From: Streptomyces pyxinicus
GTDB lineage: Bacteria; Actinomycetota; Actinomycetes; Streptomycetales; Streptomycetaceae
Assembly (NCBI RefSeq): GCF_024753135.1
Contig: NZ_JANUGP010000001.1
Location: 248,001-312,000, forward strand
DNA: 64,000 bases
Reading direction: 5' to 3'
Position 1 is the first letter of the stretch; every line of letters starts with the position of its first letter. The translations under genes and the position numbers were made by a program. This document shows positions 25,244 to 32,997 of this stretch, one piece after another. The notes beneath the pieces were generated by a model that did no database searches, was not told the origin of the DNA, and worked only from the letters and a program-made list of their open reading frames with translations.

Positions 25244-27039
25244 GCGGTTTCTCCTTCGTCGTGTACGGCTGGGGCCCCTGCGGAGACCCAGAAGCGGATG
25301 CTCTCGACGAGCACCACGAGGGCGACGGCCACGGCGAGGACCGTGAGCGCGACCGTGAACTGCGAGGCGGTGAGCAGCGCGGCCAGGGCGGTGACGAGCA
25401 GCGTCCGCCCCTCGTGCCCCCCGATGGCGCGCACCAGCCAGGACGGGGGCGCCCCGGCGTCGCCGCGGATGCGGTACACCGTGTCGTAGTGATGGTAGGC
25501 GACGGCCGCCACCAGGCCGAAAGCCGCGGGAAGGGCTCCGTTCACCCCCGCTTTGCCGGCGAGGGCGAGCACGGTGCCGTACTCGGCGGCCCGGAAGAAG
25601 GGCGGGACGAGCCAGTCGAGGGCGCCCTTGAGGGGGCGCGCGACGGCGAGCGCCGAGGTGAGGACATAGCCGACGGCGCCGAGCAGCGGGAGTACGGAGC
25701 CGTAGCCGGGCAGGGCCGAGCAGGCGACCACGGCGGCACCGCCCAGCAGGGCGACGGCGGGTACGGCGAGACCGGGCAGGCCGCGCTTGGCGAGGCGGCC
25801 GGCGGCCTGGGCGAGCGGGCCGGAGTCGGCGAGGTCGGCGAGGGCCGCCGCCGCGCGGTCGGTGCGGCGGGCCTTGCGGGTCAGGGAGCGCAGCACCCGG
25901 CCGGCGGTGGTGTAGGTGGCGGCGAAGGCGCAGCCGATCAGCAGCACGACGAAGGTGACGCGCGGGGTGGTGAGCGCCGTCAGGACCGCTATCAGCGCCC
26001 AGCGCTCCCCGATCGGCAGCACGATCATGCGGCGCAGCCAGACCGTCCAGCCGACGCTGTCGAGCCGGTCGGAGAGGGCGGCGGTGGGGCTGGTGTTGGC
26101 GGTGGCGTCGTGGTTGGCCTCGTTGAAGGAGAAGTCGACCACGTGCCGGCAGGTCTGGAGGATCATCGCGCCGAGGGCGAGGGCCCACACGTCGTCGCCG
26201 CCGCGGGCCGCGCCGAGGGCGAGGCCGGCGTAGTAGGCGTACTCCTTGGCGCGGTCGAAGGTGGCGTCGAGCCAGGCGCCGAGCGTGGAGTACTTCAGGG
26301 CGTAGCGGGCGAGCTGGCCGTCGGTGCAGTCCAGCACGAAGGAGGCGATCAGCAGCACGCCGGCCGCGACGAAGCCGCCGCGGGTGCCGGTGGCCGCGCA
26401 GCCGGCCGCGATCAGGGCGGTGAGCAGCGAGGCCGTGGTGACCTGGTTAGGGGTCAGGCCCCGGCGGGCGCACCAGCGGGCGAGGTAGCGCGAGTAGGGG
26501 CTGACGCAGTAGGTGGTGAAGAAACCGTCGCGGGACTTGACGGCCGACTTCAGGCGGATCGCCTCGTCGTCCACGGCGGCGACGGCCTGCCGGGCCTCGT
26601 TGCGGGTCTGCGGGTCGGCGGGGACGGCGGCGACCAGGCTGCCCAGCTCGGGCCGGTGCACCGCGCTGCCCTCGGCGTCGAGGGCGGTGACCACGCGGTC
26701 GGCGAGGCTGTCCACGGCGAGCGTGGTGCCGCCGCCGGCGGAGGTCTCGCGGGCCACGGCCCGGGTCAGCGCCTGCCGGGCGGCCGGCTGGGCGGTGACG
26801 GCGCCGGGGACGGCGGCGAGCGGGAAGCGCGGGTCGGTCAGGCCGAGGCGCAGGGCGTGCGGGTGGCCGACGAAGCGGCCGTCGACCAGGGCGACGCGCT
26901 CGGTGGCGGGGGTGGCGGCGAGCAGGGTCTCGGCCTCGGCGGCGTCGGCGGCCGGACGTACGTCGAAGCCCAGCGACCGCAGATCGCTGTCGAGCGACGA
27001 GCCGGGGACCGGCGGACCGGTGACGATGGCGGTCGGCAA
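25240..27039 (-). CDS. DUF5941 / CDP-alcohol phosphatidyltransferase multidomain membrane protein
   Basis: A 599-residue protein, far longer than a normal CDP-alcohol transferase. The N-terminal about 150 residues are soluble and Rossmann-like (MPTAIVTGPPVPGSSLDSDL...). The middle (about 170-310) has the complete CDP-alcohol transferase motif in FVLDCTDGQLARYALKYSTLG and WLDATFDRAKEYAYYAG, preceded by RRGLTPNQVTTASL. The rest is a polytopic C-terminal half of DUF5941 type (GTVLALAGKAGVNGALPAAFGLVAAVAYHHYDTVYRIRGD). The start is TTG at 27039 with GGGAG about 10 bases upstream. First gene of the seven-gene operon, divergent from galE. Confidence 0.88.
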   Translation of the reverse strand: MPTAIVTGPPVPGSSLDSDLRSLGFDVRPAADAAEAETLLAATPATERVALVDGRFVGHPHALRLGLTDPRFPLAAVPGAVTAQPAARQALTRAVARETSAGGGTTLAVDSLADRVVTALDAEGSAVHRPELGSLVAAVPADPQTRNEARQAVAAVDDEAIRLKSAVKSRDGFFTTYCVSPYSRYLARWCARRGLTPNQVTTASLLTALIAAGCAATGTRGGFVAAGVLLIASFVLDCTDGQLARYALKYSTLGAWLDATFDRAKEYAYYAGLALGAARGGDDVWALALGAMILQTCRHVVDFSFNEANHDATANTSPTAALSDRLDSVGWTVWLRRMIVLPIGERWALIAVLTALTTPRVTFVVLLIGCAFAATYTTAGRVLRSLTRKARRTDRAAAALADLADSGPLAQAAGRLAKRGLPGLAVPAVALLGGAAVVACSALPGYGSVLPLLGAVGYVLTSALAVARPLKGALDWLVPPFFRAAEYGTVLALAGKAGVNGALPAAFGLVAAVAYHHYDTVYRIRGDAGAPPSWLVRAIGGHEGRTLLVTALAALLTASQFTVALTVLAVAVALVVLVESIRFWVSAGAPAVHDEGETA

Positions 27040-27288
27040 CCGAACTCACTCCCTGGGTGCCGGCCTGCGGGCCGGTCTTGCACGTGGTGGGACTCCCGGC
27101 TGCGGCTCCCGGGCGGCATGTCGGCAGAGGGTATCGGATGGGCGCGAACCCGCGTTCACCGGCCGTTCACGGCCCGGCCCACGGGGGCTGACCCGGCCTT
27201 TGCCGCGATCATCATCGGTGATCCGGGGCCCGCCCCACAAACCCGCGGGCGCAGACCCGGGCATCCGGGACACCCCGCCGGCCCGGCA

Positions 27289-27294
27289 TAGGGT
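27289..27294 (+). promoter_or_regulatory. -10 hexamer TAGGGT of galE, probable leaderless promoter
   Basis: TAGGGT ends 8 bases before the galE ATG at 27303 and there is no clear Shine-Dalgarno. It lies in the 263-base divergent gap (27040-27302), in which I see nothing else convincing. Confidence 0.5.
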
Positions 27295-27302
27295 GGGCGA
27301 CC

Positions 27303-28274
27303 ATGACGTGGCTGATCACCGGCGGAGCCGGATACATCGGGGCGCATGTGGCTCGGGCCATGGCCGGCGCCGGGGAGAGCGTCGTGGCGCTGGACGACCT
27401 GTCGGCCGCCGTGCCCGAACGGCTGCCCGCCGAGGTGCCGCTGGTGCCGGGCTCGACACTGGACGGGGACCTGCTGGCGCGGGTCCTCACCGAGCACGGC
27501 GTGACCGGTGTGGTGCATCTCGCGGCGCGCAAGCAGGTCGCCGAGTCGGTCGAGCGGCCGACCCGCTACTACCGGGAGAACGTCGGCGGCCTGGCCACCC
27601 TGCTGGACGCGATGGCCGGAGCGGGCGTCGGCCGCCTGGTGTTCTCCTCGTCGGCGGCCGTGTACGGCAACCCGGACGTGGACCTCATCACCGAGGACAC
27701 CCCGTGCGCCCCGGTGAACCCCTACGGCGAGACCAAGCTGGCCGGCGAGTGGCTGGTGCGGGCGGCCGGGCGGGCGCACGGCATCGCCACGGTGTGCCTG
27801 CGCTACTTCAACGTGGCGGGCGCGGCGGCACCGGAGCTGGCGGACACCGGGGTGTTCAACATCGTGCCGATGGTCTTCGACCGGCTCACCCGTGCCGAGG
27901 CCCCGCGGATCTTCGGCGCGGACTACCCGACGCCGGACGGCACCTGCGTGCGGGACTACATCCACGTGGCCGACCTCGCCGAGGCCCATCTGGCGGCGGC
28001 CCGGCGGCTCGCGGACGGTGCCGCGAGCGGTGATCTCACACTGAACATCGGCCGCGGCGAGGGCGTCTCGGTGCGGGAGCTGATCGACGTGATCGGCGAG
28101 GTCACCGGGGACCGCCGGCCGGCCGTGGTCGAGGGGCGCAGGCCGGGGGACGCGCCGCGCGCGGTGGCCTCGGCCGAGCGCGCCGCGGCGGAACTGGGCT
28201 GGCGGGCCACGCGCGGGGTGCGCGAGATGGTCGACTCGGCCTGGCGGGGCTGGCGGCCGCACCACGGGATGTGA
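27303..28274 (+). CDS. galE: UDP-glucose 4-epimerase-like NAD-dependent epimerase
   Basis: A 323-residue extended short-chain dehydrogenase/reductase. The NAD-binding motif is TGGAGYIGAHV at residues 6-16. The catalytic residues are in FSSSAAVYG and NPYGETKLAGE (the Y-x3-K pair). RYFNVAGA and CVRDYIHVADLAEAH are typical of GalE. It interconverts UDP-glucose and UDP-galactose or related UDP-sugars. It diverges from the phosphopolyol polymer operon and could feed its glycosyltransferase. A strong hairpin follows the gene. Confidence 0.88.
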   Translation: MTWLITGGAGYIGAHVARAMAGAGESVVALDDLSAAVPERLPAEVPLVPGSTLDGDLLARVLTEHGVTGVVHLAARKQVAESVERPTRYYRENVGGLATLLDAMAGAGVGRLVFSSSAAVYGNPDVDLITEDTPCAPVNPYGETKLAGEWLVRAAGRAHGIATVCLRYFNVAGAAAPELADTGVFNIVPMVFDRLTRAEAPRIFGADYPTPDGTCVRDYIHVADLAEAHLAAARRLADGAASGDLTLNIGRGEGVSVRELIDVIGEVTGDRRPAVVEGRRPGDAPRAVASAERAAAELGWRATRGVREMVDSAWRGWRPHHGM

Positions 28275-28308
28275 ACCGCGCGGCCGTCGCACGGGGCCTG
28301 TCACCCGT

Positions 28309-28337
28309 CTGACCTGCGGAACGTTTCCGCAGGTCAG
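28309..28337. terminator. 13-bp hairpin after galE
   Basis: Perfect arms CTGACCTGCGGAA (28309-28321) and TTCCGCAGGTCAG (28325-28337) with a 3-base loop. It lies 35 bases past the galE stop and just ahead of the zinc exporter promoter. Most likely a terminator, although such symmetry could also bind a protein. Confidence 0.65.
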
Positions 28338-28343
28338 GGCACA

Positions 28344-28358
28344 TGACAACGGTGTTCA
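28344..28358. promoter_or_regulatory. Zur-like box upstream of the zinc exporter gene
   Basis: TGACAACGGTGTTCA fits the 15-bp Streptomyces Zur-box pattern of the TGAAAACGATTTTCA type at 12 positions. It lies 73 bases before the CDF gene. In S. coelicolor the orthologous exporter gene zitB (SCO6751) is directly activated by zinc-bound Zur. Confidence 0.5.
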
Positions 28359-28430
28359 GTGCCGCGTTGCCCGATACCCCCCACCCGTAGTTGACTGGGC
28401 TGCCTGACGGCACTCGGAAGGGCGGTAGGC

Positions 28431-29372
28431 ATGGGGGCAGGGCACGACCACGGGCACACGCACTCGCACGCGCCGCCGACGGGTACGGCCGCGGCGGCGT
28501 ACCGGGGCCGGCTGCGGGTGGCGCTGGGCATCACGCTGCTGGTGATGGTCGTCGAGGTCGTCGGCGGCCTGGTGGCCGACTCGCTCGCGCTGATCGCGGA
28601 CGCGGCGCACATGGCGACCGACGCGGTGGGCCTCGTCATGGCGTTGCTGGCGATCCACTTCGCGAACCGCCCGGCGAGCGCCAACCGCACCTTCGGCTAC
28701 GCCCGCGCCGAGATCCTGGCCGCACTGGCCAACTGCCTGCTGCTGCTCGGCGTGGGCGGCTATGTCCTCTTCGAGGCGGTCGAGCGGTTCGTCACGCCCG
28801 CGGACACGCACGGCGGCCAGATGATCGTGTTCGGTCTGATCGGCCTCGCCGCCAACTCGGTCTCGCTGACGCTGCTGATGCGCGGGCAGAAGGAGAGCCT
28901 CAACGTGCGCGGGGCCTTCCTGGAGGTGGCCGCGGACGCGCTGGGCTCGGTGGCGGTGCTGATCTCGGCGGCCGTCATCCTGACCACGGGCTGGCAGCCG
29001 GCCGACCCCATCGCCTCGCTGGTGATCGGCCTGATGATCGTGCCGCGCACGCTGAAGCTGCTGCGCGAGACGCTGGACGTGCTGCTGGAGGCGGCGCCCA
29101 AGGACGTCGACATGGCGGAGGTCCGGGAGCACATCCTGGCGCTCGACGGCGTGGAGGACGTCCACGACCTGCACGCCTGGACCATCACCTCGGGCATGCC
29201 GGTGCTGTCGGCGCACGTCGTGGTCAGCTCCGAGGTACTGAACGCCATCGGCCACGAGAAGATGCTGCACGAGTTGCAGGGCTGCCTCGGCGACCACTTC
29301 GACGTGGAGCACTGCACCTTCCAGCTGGAACCGGGCGGGCACGCGGAGCACGAGGCCCGGCTCTGCCACTGA
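28431..29372 (+). CDS. zitB: Cation diffusion facilitator, zinc exporter (ZitB-like)
   Basis: A 313-residue proton-coupled zinc efflux protein. The N-terminus is histidine-rich (GHDHGHTHSHAPP). Six membrane helices carry the metal site residues in LIADAAHMATDAVG (H-x3-D of helix 2) and EVAADALGSVAVLI (D-x3-type site of helix 5). The C-terminal cytoplasmic ferredoxin-like domain has VEDVHDLHAWTITSG and HFDVEHCTFQLE. Order relative to the hopanoid locus and idi matches SCO6751 of S. coelicolor, hence the name. A Zur-like box lies upstream. Confidence 0.92.
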   Translation: MGAGHDHGHTHSHAPPTGTAAAAYRGRLRVALGITLLVMVVEVVGGLVADSLALIADAAHMATDAVGLVMALLAIHFANRPASANRTFGYARAEILAALANCLLLLGVGGYVLFEAVERFVTPADTHGGQMIVFGLIGLAANSVSLTLLMRGQKESLNVRGAFLEVAADALGSVAVLISAAVILTTGWQPADPIASLVIGLMIVPRTLKLLRETLDVLLEAAPKDVDMAEVREHILALDGVEDVHDLHAWTITSGMPVLSAHVVVSSEVLNAIGHEKMLHELQGCLGDHFDVEHCTFQLEPGGHAEHEARLCH

Positions 29373-29522
29373 CCCCGCGATTCCCGGCGGCAAACGCCGG
29401 GCACGATGATCGGCGGGGTCCGTGCTCGGGTACGGCGCCGCGCGCGGACGGGGCGGCAAGTGCCGGGAGTGCCGGATTCGTACGGCAGACTTGGGGTGCG
29501 AAGACCGAGGCGAAGGATGGGT

Positions 29523-30116
29523 ATGCCGATCACACCTGCCACCGCGGCGCAGAGCGCGTCGGACGGCACCGCAGAGGCGATTTTGCTGGAACTGGTCGAC
29601 GAGAAGGGTGTGACGACCGGTACGGCGGAGAAGCTCGCCGCCCACCAGCCGCCGGGACTGCTGCACCGCGCGTTCTCGGTGTTCCTCTTCGACGAACAGG
29701 GCCGGCTGCTGCTCCAGCAGCGGGCGCTCGGCAAGTACCACTCCCCCGGTGTCTGGTCCAACACCTGCTGCGGGCACCCCTACCCCGGCGAGTCGCCGTT
29801 CGCGGCGGCGGCCCGGCGCACCTACGAGGAGCTGGGGGTCTCGCCGTCGCTGATGGCGGAGGCGGGCACGGTCCGCTACAACCACCCGGACCCGGCCTCG
29901 GGCCTGGTGGAGCAGGAGTTCAACCACCTGTTCGTGGGCCTGGTGCAGGCGCCGCTCGCGCCGGACCCGGAGGAGGTCGCCTCGACCGCCTACGTGACGG
30001 CGGCCGAGCTGGCCGAGCGGCACGCCCGGGACCCGTTCTCCGCCTGGTTCATGACGGTGCTGGACGCCGCGCGGCCGGCCGTCCGGGAGCTGACGGGGCA
30101 GTCGGCCGGCTGGTAG
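29523..30116 (+). CDS. idi: Isopentenyl-diphosphate delta-isomerase, type I
   Basis: A 197-residue Nudix-fold enzyme that interconverts IPP and DMAPP. The active-site cysteine is in SNTCCGHPYPGE and the Nudix-like glutamates in AARRTYEELG. A later YNHPDPASGLVEQEFNHLF completes the metal site. ATG 29523 is chosen with GAAGGA 5 bases ahead; ATG 29517, two codons earlier, is equally possible. It serves the MEP pathway together with dxs and ispG of the hopanoid locus, although it lies 10 kb away and on the other strand. Confidence 0.94.
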   Translation: MPITPATAAQSASDGTAEAILLELVDEKGVTTGTAEKLAAHQPPGLLHRAFSVFLFDEQGRLLLQQRALGKYHSPGVWSNTCCGHPYPGESPFAAAARRTYEELGVSPSLMAEAGTVRYNHPDPASGLVEQEFNHLFVGLVQAPLAPDPEEVASTAYVTAAELAERHARDPFSAWFMTVLDAARPAVRELTGQSAGW

Positions 30117-30132
30117 CGGCGGCAGGGGGTGG

Positions 30133-30164
30133 GACCGCGGGCGGGGATGTTTCCGCCCGCGGTC
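30133..30164. terminator. 12-bp hairpin terminator with a repeated right arm
   Basis: GACCGCGGGCGG (30133-30144) pairs with CCGCCCGCGGTC (30153-30164). A second copy of CCGCCCGCGG at 30171-30180 offers an alternative pairing. It lies between convergent idi and the ATP-binding protein gene. Confidence 0.7.
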
Positions 30165-30213
30165 GTGTCTCCGCCCGCGGGGATGTGACGGGCCCCGCGC
30201 CGGTGCGCCAGGC

Positions 30214-30747
30214 CTACGCCGTCGGTGTCGCCGGTTTGAGGGGCAGGGCGGCCCAGATGACCTTGCCGCCGCTCGCCGTGTGCTCGACGTCGACGGCTCC
30301 GCCGGCCTCCCGGGCCACCTCGCTGACCAGCAGCAGGCCCCGGCCGCCGGTCCGGCCGTGGTCGGCCTCCAGGGCGGTCGGGCGGTAGGGGTGGTTGTCC
30401 TCCACGGACACCCGCACCCACTCGGCCCCGACGGCCACCTCCACGGCCAGCACCGGCGACAGCAGGGCCGCGTGTTTGACCGCGTTGGTGACCAGTTCGG
30501 AGACGATCAGCAGCAGGCCGTACTCCAGGTCGTCGGAGACCGGTACGCCCTGGCGCAGCAGCAGGTCGCGGACCGCGCGGCGCGCCTGCGGGACCGAGGC
30601 GTCCACGGCCGGGGCGGTGAACCGCCAGACGCCCTCGTACGGCAGGGGATCGGGCGGGCGCTCGGCGCCCCCCGCTGGGCGCGGGCCGTCTCCGCGCCCG
30701 TGGTTGTCCATCGTCCGGTCGCCACCCTCGCGCTCGATTGTCACCAC
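30214..30747 (-). CDS. ATP-binding regulatory protein (anti-sigma kinase type)
   Basis: A 177-residue HATPase_c_2 protein of the RsbW/SpoIIAB-like kind, abundant in Streptomyces. The N box is LLIVSELVTNAVKHA, the D-type box is VRVSVEDNHPYRP, and the glycine-rich lid is HGRTGGRGLLLVSEVA. There is no other domain, so it probably binds ATP and a sigma factor or anti-anti-sigma partner, none of which is encoded nearby. The start is uncertain: GTG 30747 gives the full frame, ATG 30711 (MDNHGRGDG) is the alternative, and neither has a strong ribosome binding site. Confidence 0.85.
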   Translation of the reverse strand: MVTIEREGGDRTMDNHGRGDGPRPAGGAERPPDPLPYEGVWRFTAPAVDASVPQARRAVRDLLLRQGVPVSDDLEYGLLLIVSELVTNAVKHAALLSPVLAVEVAVGAEWVRVSVEDNHPYRPTALEADHGRTGGRGLLLVSEVAREAGGAVDVEHTASGGKVIWAALPLKPATPTA

Positions 30748-30886
30748 ACGTCGAGTGTTGGTAACAATGCGCTGAAGTCCGTCGGACTGAACAGAAGTCA
30801 GCTGGTATCGAGCGCTTTCTGACCGAGTACGTATGACCTGGTCACGTGTCGGAGCGTTTCGGGCTCACCCGGCGCCGGTTCGCGAA

Positions 30887-31462
30887 CTATTCGGGTTGTA
30901 CGAGGCCGACGACCCGGCGGCCGCCGTAGCCGGTGGCCAGCAGGCCGAGGCCGTCGAAGAGCAGGGCGAGCGAGAAGAAGGCGCCGATCACGTACTGGCT
31001 GCTGCCGGGCCAGGAGGCCAGGACCAGGATGCCGAGCAGCAGGTCGAAGGCGCCCAGCAGCAGGGTCCAGCCGAACTGCGGGCCGCGCACCACCAGGCTG
31101 CCGACCAGCCGGAACAGCCCGGCGGTGAGGAAGAGCAGGGCGGCGAACATGGTCAGCGCGGCGGCGGCCGCGTGCGGCAGCCGGATGACGACGACGCCGG
31201 CCGCGATGTTCAGGGCGGCGACGATGACGCCGAGCCAGAAGTAGGGGGTGCCGCGGGCCTGCACGGCGTGCAGCAGGCCGACGAGTCCGCCGATCAGCAG
31301 CAGCCAGCCGAAGAGCAGCATCGAGGTGAGCGTGGCGACGCCGGTGTAGACGAGGCCGACGATCCCGGCGAGGACGAGGATCAGGCCGAGTGCCGCGAGC
31401 CAGCCGAAACCTCGGCGCAGATGGGTCGCCTGATCTGTGGGGGGCTTGCCGAACCTGGCCAT
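30887..31462 (-). CDS. DUF308/HdeD-like membrane protein
   Basis: A 191-residue polytopic protein with six hydrophobic segments after a soluble N-terminus (MARFGKPPTDQATHLRRG): LAALGLILVLAGIVGLVYTG, MLLFGWLLLIGGLVGLLHAV, YFWLGVIVAALNIAAGVVVI, LTMFAALLFLTAGLFRLVG, TLLLGAFDLLLGILVLAS and YVIGAFFSLALLFDGLGLLA. The paired-helix pattern with R/G turns is that of HdeD/DUF308, linked to acid resistance in E. coli, but the role in Streptomyces is unknown. ATG 31462 has AGGAGG upstream. Confidence 0.85.
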   Translation of the reverse strand: MARFGKPPTDQATHLRRGFGWLAALGLILVLAGIVGLVYTGVATLTSMLLFGWLLLIGGLVGLLHAVQARGTPYFWLGVIVAALNIAAGVVVIRLPHAAAAALTMFAALLFLTAGLFRLVGSLVVRGPQFGWTLLLGAFDLLLGILVLASWPGSSQYVIGAFFSLALLFDGLGLLATGYGGRRVVGLVQPE

Positions 31463-31582
31463 CTGCGCCTCCTGGGACCGACCCCGGTTTCGCGGTTCTC
31501 CTTCCCCTCCATGTCCCCCCGCGTGCGGTTCCGTAACGGGTGCCGTGGGGCGGGCGGCCTTGGTCGGGGCGGGCGCGGTGCA

Positions 31583-31588
31583 TACCAT
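31583..31588 (+). promoter_or_regulatory. -10 hexamer TACCAT, probable leaderless promoter
   Basis: TACCAT ends 7 bases before the ATG at 31596 and no Shine-Dalgarno is visible, which suggests a leaderless enoyl-CoA hydratase mRNA. Confidence 0.45.
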
Positions 31589-31595
31589 CCACGCC

Positions 31596-32354
31596 ATGGA
31601 GCCCCAGCTGTCTCACCAGGTCGCCGACTCCGTCGCCACCGTGGTCATCCGCCATCCGGCCAAGCGCAACGCCATGACCGCCGCGATGTGGCGGGCGCTG
31701 CCGCCGCTGCTGGAGCGCTTCGCGCGGGACGCGGAGGTCCGCGCGTTGGTGCTGACCGGCGAGGGCGGGACCTTCTGCGCGGGCGCCGACATCGGCACGC
31801 TGCGGGGCTCGCCGCAGGAGGCGCAGGGGCTCGCGGTGGCCGCCGAGGAGGCGCTGGCCGCGTTCCCGAAGCCGACGCTCGCGGCGGTGCGCGGGCACTG
31901 CGTGGGCGGCGGCGCGCAGCTCGCGGCGGCCTGCGATCTGCGGCTCGCCGAGGAGGGCGCGCTGTTCGGCGTGACCCCGGCCCGGCTCGGCATCGTCTAC
32001 CCCTCCTCCTCGACCCGGCGGCTGGTGTCGCTGGTGGGTCCGGCGACCGCCAAGTACCTGCTCTTCACAGCCGAGTTGATCGACGCGGAGCGGGCGCTGC
32101 GCACCGGGCTCGTGGACGAGGTGCTGCCGGCGGGCGAGCTGGACAAGCGGGTCGCCGAGCTGACCCGGATCCTGGCCACGCGCTCGCAGCTCACGCAGGC
32201 CGCCGCGAAGGAGTTCGCCGGGGGCCGTACCGACCGGGACGGCCACTGGGCGGAGCAGGCGCGGCTGGGTGCCGGGGAGACCGCGGAGGGGGTGTCCGCG
32301 TTCCTTCAGCGCCGGGCGCCGCGCTTCTCCTGGAGCGTGTCTACGTCAGCATGA
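31596..32354 (+). CDS. Enoyl-CoA hydratase/isomerase family protein
   Basis: A 252-residue crotonase-fold enzyme. The acyl-CoA oxyanion-hole motifs are LVLTGEGGTFCAGADIG and AAVRGHCVGGGAQLAAACDLRLAEE. The glutamate expected in the second catalytic block (GVTPARLGIVYP) is not in the classical place, so hydratase, isomerase or another crotonase activity are all possible. Start ATG 31596 (MEPQLSHQ); a longer frame upstream overlaps the DUF308 gene and lacks a signal. The last 14 bases overlap the convergent DJ-1 gene. Confidence 0.88.
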   Translation: MEPQLSHQVADSVATVVIRHPAKRNAMTAAMWRALPPLLERFARDAEVRALVLTGEGGTFCAGADIGTLRGSPQEAQGLAVAAEEALAAFPKPTLAAVRGHCVGGGAQLAAACDLRLAEEGALFGVTPARLGIVYPSSSTRRLVSLVGPATAKYLLFTAELIDAERALRTGLVDEVLPAGELDKRVAELTRILATRSQLTQAAAKEFAGGRTDRDGHWAEQARLGAGETAEGVSAFLQRRAPRFSWSVSTSA

Positions 32355-32976
32355 ACCGGCTGTTCTCGCGCATGCGGGCGACCAGGTGGGCCGGGGCCTT
32401 CTCCGGTGAACCGGCGTCGTAGGGCGGCTGCGGGTCGTACTCGGTGGCGAGCTGCACGGACTGGGCGACCTCGTCGCCGGCGATCCGGCCGAGCAGCGCG
32501 AGGCCCATGTCGATGCCCGAGGAGACACCGGCCGCGGTGACGTACTTGCCGTCGAACACGACGCGCTCGCCGGTGGGCGTGGCGCCGTACTCGGCCAGGG
32601 TGTCGAGACCGAGCCAGTGCGTGGTGGCGCGTCGGCCGCGCAGCAGTCCGGCGGCGCCCAGCAGCAGCGAGCCGGTGCACACCGAGGTGGTCCAGGTGGA
32701 GCCGGCGTCGGCGGCGCGCAGCCAGTCCAGCAGGGGCACGTGCGCCATGACGGCGTGCTGCCCAGGACCGCCGGGCACGACGACGAGGTCCGGGGACGGC
32801 ACGTCGGCGAGGGCCCGGTCGGCGACGAGCGCCAGGTTCCCGGTGTCACTGCGCACCGGCCCGGCCTGCTCGGCGACGAAGGTGGTCCGCGCACCGGGAA
32901 GCCGGCCGAGGGTCTCGTAGGGGCCTACGGCGTCCAGGGCCGTGAAGCGGTCGAACAGGACGATGGCGATGTCCAT
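32341..32976 (-). CDS. DJ-1/PfpI family protein
   Basis: A 211-residue glutamine-amidotransferase-like domain protein. The nucleophile-elbow cysteine is in WTTSVCTGSLLLGAAGLL, the acidic partner in the N-terminal strand (FDRFTALDAVGPYETLG), and AAGVSSGIDMGLALL follows. There is no HTH domain. It is similar over its length to the DJ-1 half of the AraC-type regulator directly upstream, so the pair looks like a duplication in which this copy lacks the HTH. ATG 32976 has GGAGG 7 bases ahead. Possible activities: isonitrile hydratase-like or a small-molecule sensor. Confidence 0.87.
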   Translation of the reverse strand: MDIAIVLFDRFTALDAVGPYETLGRLPGARTTFVAEQAGPVRSDTGNLALVADRALADVPSPDLVVVPGGPGQHAVMAHVPLLDWLRAADAGSTWTTSVCTGSLLLGAAGLLRGRRATTHWLGLDTLAEYGATPTGERVVFDGKYVTAAGVSSGIDMGLALLGRIAGDEVAQSVQLATEYDPQPPYDAGSPEKAPAHLVARMRENSRFMLT

Positions 32977-32997
32977 GGTTTCCTCCGGGGTGGCGGT

